A stretch of DNA of 64,000 nucleotides from Vulcanimicrobiota bacterium (GTDB lineage: Bacteria > Vulcanimicrobiota > JAJTBE01): positions 1-64,000 of the forward strand of contig JAIORV010000131.1 of assembly GCA_021107945.1 (NCBI GenBank). The letters are read 5' to 3'. Shown piece by piece: positions 15,866-25,664 of the stretch. Under the pieces are notes generated by a model. It worked only from the letters and a program-made list of their open reading frames with translations, was not told the origin of the DNA and did no database searches. The position numbers and the translations under genes are program-made. Within the stretch, counting starts at the first letter, position 1. Every line of letters starts with the position of its first letter.

Positions 15866-18693
15866 GTTACGCCATTGGTTCATTAGTAAAAGCCCGGGGA
15901 AGGGAATGGGTTGTCCTTCCTGATTCTACTTCTGATTTTCTACTTTTGAAACCTATCGGTGGAACAGAAGATGAAGTTACCGGAATATACTTGCCTATTG
16001 AACCTGTTGAAAGTGCACGGTTTGATCTGCCTGATTCTTCGAAGCTCGGCGATTATCGTTCCTGCCGACTTCTCCGGGATGCGGTAAAACTTGGTTTTCG
16101 TTCAAGTGCAGGGCCGTTTCGTTCTTTTGCTTCAATCGCTGTTGAACCTCGACCTTACCAGTTGGTTCCTTTACTTATGGCGTTGAAACTTGAACCAATG
16201 AGACTGCTTATTGCCGATGATGTCGGCGTTGGAAAAACCATTGAGGCGGGACTCGTTGCCAAAGAGATACTTGAACGGGGTGAGGAGAACAGACTAGCTG
16301 TTTTATGTCCCCCACACCTTGTGGAACAGTGGCAAAGGGAGTTGGCTGATAAGTTTCATATTGAAGCGGAATTGGTATTGTCCAGCACAGCTTCAAGGCT
16401 TGAGAGAGGTTGCGGTATAGGGCAATCGTTGTTTGAAGTTTATCCCCATGTGGTGGTTTCAACCGATTTTATAAAATCAGACCGACGCCGGGATGATTTT
16501 CTGAGAACCTGCCCTAATCTGGTAATTGTCGATGAAGCTCATACTTTCGCTTTTGGGAATAAGGGGAGAGGCGGCAGGCATCAAAGACATCAACTATTAA
16601 GCGGGCTTGCCAGAGATCCTGAGCGTCATCTTATTCTTCTCACGGCAACGCCCCATAGCGGCAAGGAAGAGAATTTTCGCTCGCTATTGGGTTTTCTTAA
16701 AAAGGATTTTGAGGATTTACCCGAAGACCTGAGCGGTAAGCATAATGAGAAGAATCGTCGCCACCTTGCCGAACATTTTATCCAGCGTCGAAGGGTGAAT
16801 ATTCGTCATTATATGGATTCAGAAACTCCTTTCCCGGAGCGTGAAGATGCGGAGCATACGCATAAACTCTCACCGGAGTATAAAAAGTTATTTGAAAGAG
16901 TCTTAAAGTATGCCAGGGGAATAGTTACGGATGAATCCGGGGGGCGTCACCATCAGAGGGTGAGATGGTGGTCGGCGCTTGCTCTTTTACGGTCTCTTGC
17001 CAGTAGTCCGGCAGCCGCCGCGGCAACATTAAAGAGCCGAGCTGCAACGGCTGACACGGAAACATCCGAGGAGGCTGATGAAATTGGGCGTCATACGATC
17101 CTTGATCTGGATATTAACGATGACTCGGATATTGTCGATGTTATTCCCGGCAGTGATGCGGGGGAGTTTTCCGGGGAACAGGAAAAAAATCGCCGCCGTC
17201 TTCTTGATATGGCTCGTCAGGCTGAATCTCTTTATGGAGATAAAGATGAGAAAGTCAAGGAAATTTCAAAAATCGTCAATAAAATGATAAAAGAGGGTTT
17301 CAAACCAATTCTTTTTTGCAGGTTTATCCCCACCGCTGAATATGTGGCGGAATACTTGAGGAAAAGTTTGCCTAAAAAGGTTGATGTCACTGCTATAACG
17401 GGAACATTGCCTCCTGCCGAGCGTGAAGAAAGAGTGTTGCAGTTATCACAATCTCCCCAAAGAGTTCTTGTTGCAACCGACTGCCTGTCTGAAGGAATTA
17501 ACCTGCAAGAGCATTTTGATGCTGTTATTCACTATGATTTGAGTTGGAATCCTACCCGTCATGAGCAGAGGGAAGGGCGTGTTGACCGATTCGGACAACC
17601 CCGGGATAAGATTCGGGTTCTTACTTATTATGGGATTGACAACCAGATTGACGGTATTGTCATTGATGTGTTAATCCGAAAACACAAGCAGATACGGAGT
17701 TCTCTCGGCATATCAGTTCCTGTTCCGGTGGATACCAATACAGTCATAGAAGCGATTTTAGAGGGACTTCTCCTTCGCGAGGAAAGAGGAGCGCCTGTAG
17801 GTGATCGGTTTGAACAACTTACTATGTTTGAGGACTATTTCAAGCCGACTAAAGAAGATCTTTATGGAAAGTGGGATGATGTCGCAGCAAAAGAAAAACT
17901 ATCGAGAACAATATTTGCTCAGCATTCTATTAAAGTGGATGAAGTTGCCGGGGAGTTAAAGGCGGCTCGCAATGCAACGGGTTCCGGAGTTGAAGTTGAG
18001 TCCTTTGTCAGGGAAGCCCTTGAATCTTACGGCGCTTCGGTATCAAAAAAAGATCCTGTAGAGATTGATCTTGCAGAATCACCGCGTTCAGTTAAGGATT
18101 CTTTTGGTCAGGAATATCAAAAATTTAAGGCAAGATTTGATATGCCCGTAAAAGAGGGGGTAAAGTATCTCAGCAGGACCCATCCTTTTGTGGAAAATCT
18201 TGCTTCTTATGTTTTTAATTCTGCAATGGACCCTCTCATTGAGAGCGGGGCGGAGCGATGCGGTGTTATACGAACAGGCGATGTTGAGCGAAGGACAACG
18301 CTCATTCTCATTAGATTACGCTATCACATAATAACAAAACTTCAAAACGGTGAATCGCAGCTTCTGGCGGAAGATTGCTGCCTTACCGGTTTTACCGGTT
18401 CTCCTCAAAATGCACGATGGCTTGATGACACTGAAGCGGAAAAACTTCTTAATTCGAAGCCTTCCGCCAATATTGCTCCCGAACAAGCCCGCTATTTTAT
18501 TGATAAAGTTATCAATGACTTTGAATCTTTAATGCCCCATCTGGAAGAAATTGCAAAATCCAGGGGTAAAGAACTACTTGACGCCCACCGCCGAATCAGA
18601 AGCGCTTCAAAGTTAAGAGGGGTTCAATACAGGGTTGAGCCACAGTTGCCGCCCGACATCCTGGGAATATATGTTTATCTGCCCGAAAATTAA
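15862..18693 (+). CDS. SNF2-family helicase, DrmD-like
   Basis: A 943-aa SWI2/SNF2-type ATPase. Motif I is DDVGVGKTIEAG (~119), followed by motif Ia LAVLCPPHLVEQWQREL, motif II VIVDEAHTF (~222), motif III LLTATPHSG (~260), motif V EGINLQEH (~545) and motif VI REGRVDRFGQ (~572). The C-terminal ~300 residues are helical and have no motif I recognise. It overlaps the upstream helicase stop by 4 bp (ATGA) and is followed 12 bp later by the methylase, so the three genes form one operon. Its size and position next to a large adenine methylase match DrmD of class 1 DISARM; equivalence is inferred. It likely remodels or translocates along DNA during discrimination of invading molecules. Confidence 0.9.
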   Translation: MSYAIGSLVKARGREWVVLPDSTSDFLLLKPIGGTEDEVTGIYLPIEPVESARFDLPDSSKLGDYRSCRLLRDAVKLGFRSSAGPFRSFASIAVEPRPYQLVPLLMALKLEPMRLLIADDVGVGKTIEAGLVAKEILERGEENRLAVLCPPHLVEQWQRELADKFHIEAELVLSSTASRLERGCGIGQSLFEVYPHVVVSTDFIKSDRRRDDFLRTCPNLVIVDEAHTFAFGNKGRGGRHQRHQLLSGLARDPERHLILLTATPHSGKEENFRSLLGFLKKDFEDLPEDLSGKHNEKNRRHLAEHFIQRRRVNIRHYMDSETPFPEREDAEHTHKLSPEYKKLFERVLKYARGIVTDESGGRHHQRVRWWSALALLRSLASSPAAAAATLKSRAATADTETSEEADEIGRHTILDLDINDDSDIVDVIPGSDAGEFSGEQEKNRRRLLDMARQAESLYGDKDEKVKEISKIVNKMIKEGFKPILFCRFIPTAEYVAEYLRKSLPKKVDVTAITGTLPPAEREERVLQLSQSPQRVLVATDCLSEGINLQEHFDAVIHYDLSWNPTRHEQREGRVDRFGQPRDKIRVLTYYGIDNQIDGIVIDVLIRKHKQIRSSLGISVPVPVDTNTVIEAILEGLLLREERGAPVGDRFEQLTMFEDYFKPTKEDLYGKWDDVAAKEKLSRTIFAQHSIKVDEVAGELKAARNATGSGVEVESFVREALESYGASVSKKDPVEIDLAESPRSVKDSFGQEYQKFKARFDMPVKEGVKYLSRTHPFVENLASYVFNSAMDPLIESGAERCGVIRTGDVERRTTLILIRLRYHIITKLQNGESQLLAEDCCLTGFTGSPQNARWLDDTEAEKLLNSKPSANIAPEQARYFIDKVINDFESLMPHLEEIAKSRGKELLDAHRRIRSASKLRGVQYRVEPQLPPDILGIYVYLPEN

Positions 18694-18705
18694 TGGAGGG
18701 GTTTT

Positions 18706-21700
18706 ATGGCTCGTTTACAACGTAATATCTTCACCACGATTCGAACTGAAGGCGCAATCCTTCCGGTTGATGTCCTTGCTCGAATATCTCGAAATGATCC
18801 TGACATTAAAGGGCTGAAGCCTGAAGACTATCACCTTGCAGAAAGGGAAAAGATTAACGAGGCAATCAACCGCTCATGGAACCGCCTTGTTTCAGTGTGG
18901 AAATCATTCAGTAACGACCGGGAGAAACTTCCCGATGGAGTTATGGGAACAACCATTACAAGGGAGCGATGGCTCCTTATTCTCTTCCAGGAACTGGGCT
19001 ATGGCAGATTGCTGACCTCGAAGGCAATAGACATTAATGAAAAGTCATACCCTATTTCCCATATGTGGAATAATGCGCCGATTCATCTGGTGGGATTTCG
19101 AGTCAATCTGGATCGTCGGACTAAAGGTGTTGCCGGAGCTTCCCGGACAAGCCCTCATAGCCTTGTTCAGGAGTTCCTGAATCGCTCCGAAGAACACCTC
19201 TGGGGCTTTGTGTCAAACGGGCTTACATTTCGAATCCTGCGGGACAATATCAGTCTGACAAGGCAGGCTTACGTCGAGTTTGATCTTGAATCGATGATGG
19301 ACGGCGAAATCTATTCCGATTTTGTCCTTCTTTGGCTGTTATGTCATCAGTCAAGGGTTGAATCTGAGAAACCTCACGAATGTTGGCTTGAAAAATGGAG
19401 CCGGTTTGCAAAGGATAAAGGCGTCCGCGCTCTGGAGGGACTCCGGAAAGGTGTTGAAAAGGCAATTTCCTTTCTTGGAGAGGGCTTTTTTTCTTTTGAG
19501 AGGAATCGGGAATTAAAAGACAAGCTGAAGACAGGAACCCTTTCCACCCAGGATTACTATCGCCAGTTGCTAAGGCTGGTATATCGCCTTATATTTCTCT
19601 ATGTCGCCGAGGACAGGGGACTTCTTCTTATTTCTGACGTCGATGACAGGTCAAAAAAAATGTATATGAAGTATTACTCAACGGGGCGGATAAGGAATAT
19701 GGCGAGTCGAATCAGGGGAACCCGGCACTTTAACCTTTACAGGGGTTTAAGGCTGGTTATGGATAAGCTGTCTTCAGACGAGGGGTGTCTGGAACTTGCG
19801 CTCCCGACTCTTGGCAGTTTCCTCTGGAGTGAAAATGCAATACCTGATATTACACAATGCGATATTTCAAACAATTGTTTTCTTGATGCCGTTCGATCTC
19901 TTGCCTATATACAGGAAGGCAGGGTTCGCCGGATTGTTGATTACAAGAATCTTGGAGCGGAGGAGTTGGGAAGTGTTTATGAATCTCTTTTAGAGTTACA
20001 TCCCAACATAAATGTGGATGCCGGGACATTCTCCCTTGGAACCGCCGGTGGACACGAAAGGAAAACCACCGGCAGTTACTACACACCCACAAGTCTTATC
20101 ACCTGCCTCCTCGATTCCGCCCTGGATCCGGTTCTGGAAGAGGCGGTAAAAAGGGCGAATAAAATCCCCCCCGTTCGGGGGGGAATAAAAGGGGGGGTTA
20201 ATCCCGCTGAAACTGCAATTCTGAATTTAAAAGTATGTGATCCCGCCTGTGGAAGCGGACACTTCCTCGTTGCCGCCGCTCACAGAATGGCGAAACACCT
20301 TGCCTCGGTGAGAACCGGCGACGAGGAGCCTTCCCCGGAAGAAACACGACATGCGTTGAGGGATGTCATCGGCAGGTGTATCTATGGTGTTGACATAAAC
20401 CCCATGTCTGTTGAATTGTGCAAGGTGAGCCTGTGGATGGAGGCGATGGAGCCTGGGAAACCCCTCTCATTTCTGGATCATCACATCAAATGTGGAAACA
20501 GTCTTATTGGGACAACTCCCGTCCTTATAGAAAACGGCATTCCCGATGATGCTTTCAAGCCCATTATCGGGGACGACAAGAAATTCTGCCGGGAGTATAA
20601 AAGTCAGAACAAAAAAGAACGTGAGACTTATGGAAAAGATTATGAGGGACAGTTGGAAATGTTCGGCAGGGGGAAAGATTTTAAACCCTGGGAACACCTG
20701 GGAAATTTTGCATCAGCGATGATGAAACTCGACGACATTGATGACAGCAGTATAAAAGGGGTTCACAGAAAAGAAGAACGGTATGAAAAATTGGTTAAAT
20801 CCACCGGATATATATTCGGAAAACTCCTCGCCGACGCGTGGTGCGCCGCTTTCATGTGGAAGAAGAAAGAGACCGATGATCTTCCATATCCAATAACAGA
20901 AGATATATTCCGCCGGATAGAGCGAAACCCCCATTCATGCCCCAAATGGATGAAAGAGGAAATAAAGAAGCTTTCAGATCAATACCAGTTCTTCCACTGG
21001 CATCTTGAATTCCCCGATGTATTCCGCCCTGATGTCTCCAATCCCGATACCTCCAATAACGGGAACGTAGCTCAAGGCTTCAGCCTTGATGTCACCCAAC
21101 CCAAAACCTCCAATAATGTGAACGTAGCTCAAGGCTTCAGCCCTGCCGTCACCCACCCGGAAAGTGTCATTGCGAGGAGCAAAGCGACGAAGCAATCTCA
21201 TAATAACCCCACCGGATGGAACGGGGGTTTTGATGTTGTACTGGGAAACCCGCCTTGGGAGAGGATCAAACTCCAGGAAAAAGAATGGTTTGCCAATCGG
21301 AGACTTGATATAGCCGCGGCAAGGAATGCATCCGTGAGAAAGAAAATGATACAAGCCCTTGCGTGGGAGGATCCAGCTCTATATAAAGATTTTCAGGACC
21401 ACAAGAGAAAATCCGAGGGAGACAGCCATTTTGTAAGAAACTCCGAAAGGTATCCATTATGCGGCAGGGGAGATATAAATACATATACGATATTTGCGGA
21501 GCTAAACCGCTCGATGATTAACGCTATGGGAAAAGTAGGATGCATTGTCCCATCGGGCATCGCCACCGATGATACGACTAAATACTTCTTCCAGGATCTT
21601 ATGAATAAGAAGTCCTTGGTGAGTTTGTATGATTTTGAAAACAGGAAGGGAATTTTTGTGGGAGTTCACAGAAGCTACAAATTTTGCCTTCTTACATTGA

Positions 21701-23004
21701 CTGGCACAGACCATCCCAATGATGGAGGTACAGAATTTATCTATTATGCCATAGACACCCATGATTTGATGGATAAGAGAAGGGTATTTTCACTTTTGGC
21801 AAAGGATGTTGAATTAATTAATCCGAATACAAAAACATGTCCCATATTCAGGAGTAAAAGGGATGCCGAACTAATTAAATCCATTTATAAAAAATTTCCT
21901 GTTTTAATTCGTGATGAGTATCCAAAGGAGAATCTCTGGAGAATCTCTTTTAGAAGAATATTTGATATGAATAAAAGAGAGGTTGTAGGTAAATGTAAAC
22001 AAATATTTGAAGATGCCTGCATAAAAATGTATGAAGCAAAATTACTCCATCAATTTAATCACAGATGGGGAACTTATCAGGAAACCAAGGTGGTTGGCAT
22101 AAGTAAAAATCAACTGATCGATCCCCTTTTTGAGATAGAACCAAGATACTGGATTGATAGATATGAAGTAGACTTAAGGTTAGAACGATTGTATATGAAA
22201 AAATGGATTTTTGGGTATCGGGATATTTCAAATGTTACTAATGAACGGACTCTTCTTGCAACCTTAATACCATATTCCGGTACAGACTTTTCTATCAGAG
22301 TGATAGTCGGTATTGACAAACACAAAGCAATTTGCCTCCTATCCAACTTGAATTCTTTCATGTTGGATTATATTGTTAGACAAATGATGGGGGGATTGCA
22401 TCTCTCTGACTATATTATTAAACAGGTGGCAATAATTCCACCCAATTATTACAACAAAAATATAGAATGGCTAATATGTGGTTCTTTATATAAATGGCTT
22501 TTCTATAGGGTATTAGAACTAATATATACTTCGTGGGATCTAAAAGTCTTTTCAGATGATTTAGATTTTTCTGGTCCACCATTCAAATGGAACGAACAAC
22601 GCCGATTCCTCATCCGTTGCGAACTTGACGCCGCATATTTCCACCTTTACGAAATTAACCGTGAAGACCTCGACTACATTATGGAAACATTCCCCATCGT
22701 AAAACGAAAAGACGAGAAAAAATACGACTCCTTCTACGCAAACATTCCATTTGTGAAGGAATGCTGTGAAAAATATCAAAATCCCGAGAAGGGCGAAGTA
22801 TCAAATGGAGATGCCATAAAACATGGGGAATCACCCGATGAAGTCGGCACAAAATACGCCACAAAAGCAGTAATACTTGAGATATATAACCGAATGAAAA
22901 AAGCGATGGAGACAGACATCCCATATCAAACCGTCCTCAACCCACCCCCTTCGGATCCGTCGGTTGCGCATTCAAAAAAAGGAGTTGAGATTGATCATAC
23001 CTAA
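18706..23004 (+). CDS. Large Eco57I/PglX-like N6-adenine DNA methyltransferase (DrmMI-like)
   Basis: A 1432-aa protein of type IIG/PglX architecture: a ~440-aa N-terminal region (with GSYYTPTSLITCLLD just before the methylase), SAM motif I VCDPACGSGHFLV (~511), catalytic motif IV GNPPWERI (~847) and a long C-terminal target-recognition region. It should methylate host DNA for self/non-self discrimination in the operon with the two helicases. An N-terminal nuclease PD motif was not evident. Odd feature: three types of dispersed intergenic repeat are translated in frame, namely IPPVRGGIKGGV (~487), two VAQGFS units (~787, ~806) and VIARSKATKQS (~820). The last three lengthen a loop just before motif IV. 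The 3' end is repeated as relics at 25195-25630 and 27091-27165. Start ATG follows GGAGG. Confidence 0.9.
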   Translation: MARLQRNIFTTIRTEGAILPVDVLARISRNDPDIKGLKPEDYHLAEREKINEAINRSWNRLVSVWKSFSNDREKLPDGVMGTTITRERWLLILFQELGYGRLLTSKAIDINEKSYPISHMWNNAPIHLVGFRVNLDRRTKGVAGASRTSPHSLVQEFLNRSEEHLWGFVSNGLTFRILRDNISLTRQAYVEFDLESMMDGEIYSDFVLLWLLCHQSRVESEKPHECWLEKWSRFAKDKGVRALEGLRKGVEKAISFLGEGFFSFERNRELKDKLKTGTLSTQDYYRQLLRLVYRLIFLYVAEDRGLLLISDVDDRSKKMYMKYYSTGRIRNMASRIRGTRHFNLYRGLRLVMDKLSSDEGCLELALPTLGSFLWSENAIPDITQCDISNNCFLDAVRSLAYIQEGRVRRIVDYKNLGAEELGSVYESLLELHPNINVDAGTFSLGTAGGHERKTTGSYYTPTSLITCLLDSALDPVLEEAVKRANKIPPVRGGIKGGVNPAETAILNLKVCDPACGSGHFLVAAAHRMAKHLASVRTGDEEPSPEETRHALRDVIGRCIYGVDINPMSVELCKVSLWMEAMEPGKPLSFLDHHIKCGNSLIGTTPVLIENGIPDDAFKPIIGDDKKFCREYKSQNKKERETYGKDYEGQLEMFGRGKDFKPWEHLGNFASAMMKLDDIDDSSIKGVHRKEERYEKLVKSTGYIFGKLLADAWCAAFMWKKKETDDLPYPITEDIFRRIERNPHSCPKWMKEEIKKLSDQYQFFHWHLEFPDVFRPDVSNPDTSNNGNVAQGFSLDVTQPKTSNNVNVAQGFSPAVTHPESVIARSKATKQSHNNPTGWNGGFDVVLGNPPWERIKLQEKEWFANRRLDIAAARNASVRKKMIQALAWEDPALYKDFQDHKRKSEGDSHFVRNSERYPLCGRGDINTYTIFAELNRSMINAMGKVGCIVPSGIATDDTTKYFFQDLMNKKSLVSLYDFENRKGIFVGVHRSYKFCLLTLTGTDHPNDGGTEFIYYAIDTHDLMDKRRVFSLLAKDVELINPNTKTCPIFRSKRDAELIKSIYKKFPVLIRDEYPKENLWRISFRRIFDMNKREVVGKCKQIFEDACIKMYEAKLLHQFNHRWGTYQETKVVGISKNQLIDPLFEIEPRYWIDRYEVDLRLERLYMKKWIFGYRDISNVTNERTLLATLIPYSGTDFSIRVIVGIDKHKAICLLSNLNSFMLDYIVRQMMGGLHLSDYIIKQVAIIPPNYYNKNIEWLICGSLYKWLFYRVLELIYTSWDLKVFSDDLDFSGPPFKWNEQRRFLIRCELDAAYFHLYEINREDLDYIMETFPIVKRKDEKKYDSFYANIPFVKECCEKYQNPEKGEVSNGDAIKHGESPDEVGTKYATKAVILEIYNRMKKAMETDIPYQTVLNPPPSDPSVAHSKKGVEIDHT

Positions 23005-23158
23005 TTTCGACATAACGGCATGGTACATAAATTTACGAAGGATTTTTGAGGTTACTGATACATCTCCTGCCAGTCAATTCCTTAATCAAAATTAGACTCA
23101 GAATGACCATCTAAGAAATCTGGCCGAGTTCTCTGCCTATAAAGATGTATTAATAAAA

Positions 23159-24061
23159 TGGGCGGTGGAAAAAGAGGTCAAACCAATTGCTGAGTTAATT
23201 CTCAGGAACCAACTCAGGCCAGGCATCTTCTTTACACACAATGGCGCATTCTTTTGTAAAGGATTGAGCAAATTCTCGAACGGCTATCCTGAAATAATTC
23301 CTCCTGACAAGATGCCCAGAATTCGGTTGAAATTATCCATCTCAGGTCTCGATTACGCTTTGTATCTCCCTTATCATCCATCTCATTTGACGAGTGCATC
23401 GGCCCGGAGTGAGTTGTCAGGGAAGAAGAGGCTCTTTGTTCTAGGGCTTGTTACGAATATAGATGAAAGCTCCATTGAGGCAAAACCCTATATAATTGGA
23501 AATCTGATAGCTCAAGGGAAGGATCTACTCGCTTGGGAGAATACATTGTGGCAACGACAGAGAGAAATTTACTTTGACGAAATTGATAACTTCTCACGAG
23601 CAAAGAGCTTGGCGGAGAGAAGAATAGGCTATAAGGAATTAGGGGTCTTGAAGAGTATTTCTGAAAAAGAAATCAAGAATGCCTTCGCAGAAATCATAAA
23701 TGAACCCACAGTTCCGAAGGATTGGGCTGGCGAGAAATCAGATCTTTTCTCGACCATGGTTAGAATAGGAGGCAAGAATTACTCTACTGCTTTTGTTCTT
23801 AAAGGGCCATCAAAGTTTCACCCAATGAAAATGAGTGATTTGGGCAAGAATGGCGATCAAATAGTCAGGCTTTACGATGAACCCGCTGAATTATTAATTC
23901 TGCAGCATTGCCATACAATCGAGAATCCGGTGAGAGTAATGATGCGTGCATTTGCAGAGAACATAAGGAGACCCAGAATGTTCTGTCTCATTGATGGATT
24001 TGCAACTCTGAGAATTTTGAAGGCATATAAGAAATGCGGACAGAAGCCTGACGATGATTGA
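23159..24061 (+). CDS. Unknown protein, defence-island context; possible 5' frameshift
   Basis: I do not recognise this ~300-aa protein. The track starts at GTG 23165, but ATG 23159 is in frame. Neither has a ribosome binding site. Just upstream, another frame encodes LRNLAEFSAYKDVLIK, which would join smoothly to MAVEKEVKPIAELI if one A were added in the AAAA run at 23156-23159, so the true N-terminus may have been lost to a frameshift. The C-terminal half has a compact conserved-looking block: YSTAFVLKG, DLGKNGDQIVRLYDEPAELL and LILQHCHTIE. No membrane segment or signal peptide. The DUF6236 gene follows 24 bp later, so the two probably form an operon and perhaps a functional pair. A nuclease-like fold is conceivable but not shown. 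Confidence 0.6.
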   Translation, partial: WAVEKEVKPIAELILRNQLRPGIFFTHNGAFFCKGLSKFSNGYPEIIPPDKMPRIRLKLSISGLDYALYLPYHPSHLTSASARSELSGKKRLFVLGLVTNIDESSIEAKPYIIGNLIAQGKDLLAWENTLWQRQREIYFDEIDNFSRAKSLAERRIGYKELGVLKSISEKEIKNAFAEIINEPTVPKDWAGEKSDLFSTMVRIGGKNYSTAFVLKGPSKFHPMKMSDLGKNGDQIVRLYDEPAELLILQHCHTIENPVRVMMRAFAENIRRPRMFCLIDGFATLRILKAYKKCGQKPDDD

Positions 24062-24085
24062 ACATTCAAAGAGAGGTGGATTATT

Positions 24086-25171
24086 GTGATCAAGAATGCG
24101 CTCTATTATCCATACATATATTTTCAGGACATCAATTGGCTGAAGGCTATGGCATTATTCTATGACAGGATTTATAGAATTGTCCCCCCTCAAATGGAAG
24201 TAGATGATAGGGAAGAAATCAAACCATTCCACAGCGATCATAAGATTTTTTGTGAGATTAGCCCGATCCCTTATTCGGAAGAAGCTTCAAGGATGTTTCT
24301 GGAAAAAATGCGAAACTGGAAAGCTGCATCACTCCATTTTGCTGGAGAAAAACATATTGACATTCACTTATCAAAAATTAGCAAAGACGTTGGCAATCTA
24401 TTTAAAGAACTGGGATATAAGACAAGTGATTATTGGGTAAACCTTCCCGAAAGGATTGCCTCAAATTATATGCTTTACCTCGCCACCGTTATTTCAGAAA
24501 AGAACAAGTTATCATTATTGACGGATAAATTGGCCCCCTGGACGGCCACCAACTATTTCATTTATGATGGGCAGTTTGACGAATTTTCCTTGGATATTAA
24601 TAGCGTATCAGAATCCAATAATCCATTGTATTTCTTCACTTTCGTCCTACATGAATTGATTCCAGCCAATATTTCCGACATACCCATTTCGAGTATCCTG
24701 GAATTCCGCAAGAGAAGACAAGATGAGATGGCTCAATTGAGGAATGCAATTTCGGTTGTTTATAATAGTCTTCAGGAAATACAGGATCGTGGTGTCTTGA
24801 CAGATAGAATTAATGACTCCATCTCTGATGTCAGGAAGGCGGTTGATGAATATAAGAAGAGTGCTGATTTATTGAAAGCGAGGGGATGGAAGGGGAGTTT
24901 ATTAATGGGATTACCGGCTTCCGTTGGTCTGGCAACGCTTTTTGGGGGTTCAAATCCTCAGTTAATTATACTTGGCGCTGCGGGATTTGCGATTAACGCT
25001 GTCTATTCCTTCTACAATACCAAGCGAGAATTAAGAGAACTCGCGCGGAAGAATCCATATTCTTGCTTAGCGATGATGGGAAGGGACTTTGGAAGGTATG
25101 CTGGGCAGCGGAGGGGCAGGAGTATAGACTTCCACGTCATAGATTATTTAAAGAGATTTATTGGCAGTTAG
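24086..25171 (+). CDS. DUF6236 family protein with C-terminal membrane hairpin
   Basis: GTG start preceded by GAGAGGTGG. The N-terminus ALYYPYIYFQDINWLKAMAL followed by FYDRIYRIVP is the signature opening of DUF6236 proteins. Residues ~210-270 form a long charged helix (coiled-coil-like: RRQDEMAQLRNAI, NDSISDVRKAVDEYKKSADL). After it come two hydrophobic segments, LLMGLPASVGLATLFGG and LIILGAAGFAINAVYSF, and a basic tail. This suggests a membrane-anchored protein with a cytoplasmic sensor-like N-terminus. Function unknown; the family is frequent in mobile and defence islands. Downstream comes a relic of the methylase tail. Confidence 0.7.
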   Translation: MIKNALYYPYIYFQDINWLKAMALFYDRIYRIVPPQMEVDDREEIKPFHSDHKIFCEISPIPYSEEASRMFLEKMRNWKAASLHFAGEKHIDIHLSKISKDVGNLFKELGYKTSDYWVNLPERIASNYMLYLATVISEKNKLSLLTDKLAPWTATNYFIYDGQFDEFSLDINSVSESNNPLYFFTFVLHELIPANISDIPISSILEFRKRRQDEMAQLRNAISVVYNSLQEIQDRGVLTDRINDSISDVRKAVDEYKKSADLLKARGWKGSLLMGLPASVGLATLFGGSNPQLIILGAAGFAINAVYSFYNTKRELRELARKNPYSCLAMMGRDFGRYAGQRRGRSIDFHVIDYLKRFIGS

Positions 25172-25194
25172 ATGTTTGATGAGTCTGCTGTTCT

Positions 25195-25630
25195 TTTGTG
25201 CAGAATTAAATACAACCAATCCGATTTCAATGGGAACGAATGGCGAATAAATTGATTGGATCGTGGTAACTTCCCTATCGTCAAACGAAAAGACGAAGCA
25301 AAATATAACACATTCTATGCAAACATCCCGTTCGCAAAGGAATGCTGTGAGAAATACAAAAACCCGGAAACAGGAGAAACCGCAACGGGACAAAACACAA
25401 GACAAGAGAAATTACCCGGTAAAATCGGCACTGGACACGCGCCCAAACAAGTATTATCAAATGCGGGAGTCAGCACAAAATACGCCACAAAAGCCGTCAT
25501 CCTTGAAGTCTATGACCGCATGAAAAACGTGATGGAAACCGGCATCCCATATCAGACTATTCTCAACCTACCCCCGGCCGATCCGTCCATTGCTCACCAG
25601 GACAACAGGGATAAACGGCAAGAGATTTAG
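25195..25630 (+). pseudogene. Relic copy of the methylase 3' end (copy 2)
   Basis: The open part (25256-25630) reads FPIVKRKDEAKYNTFYANIP, KECCEKYKNPETGE, KYATKAVILEVYDRM and PYQTILNLPPADPSIAH, which matches the last ~105 residues of the 18706-23004 methylase. A shortened, frame-broken match to the preceding FKWNE segment lies at 25212-25255. No start codon or upstream domain exists, so it is a fragment. It contains a ~30-residue insertion (GQNTRQEKLPGKIGTGHAPK) relative to the intact gene, so it derives from a related methylase or from diverged recombination. Confidence 0.85.
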
Positions 25631-25664
25631 TATAATAGGATCACTAAAAGCGAGGTACTTATAA

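Noticed and set aside
10697-23004. Calling the helicase/SNF2/methylase operon BREX
   Set aside because: No pglZ alkaline-phosphatase gene and no brxC-type AAA ATPase in the window; the SNF2 plus DUF1998 content fits DISARM-like systems better.
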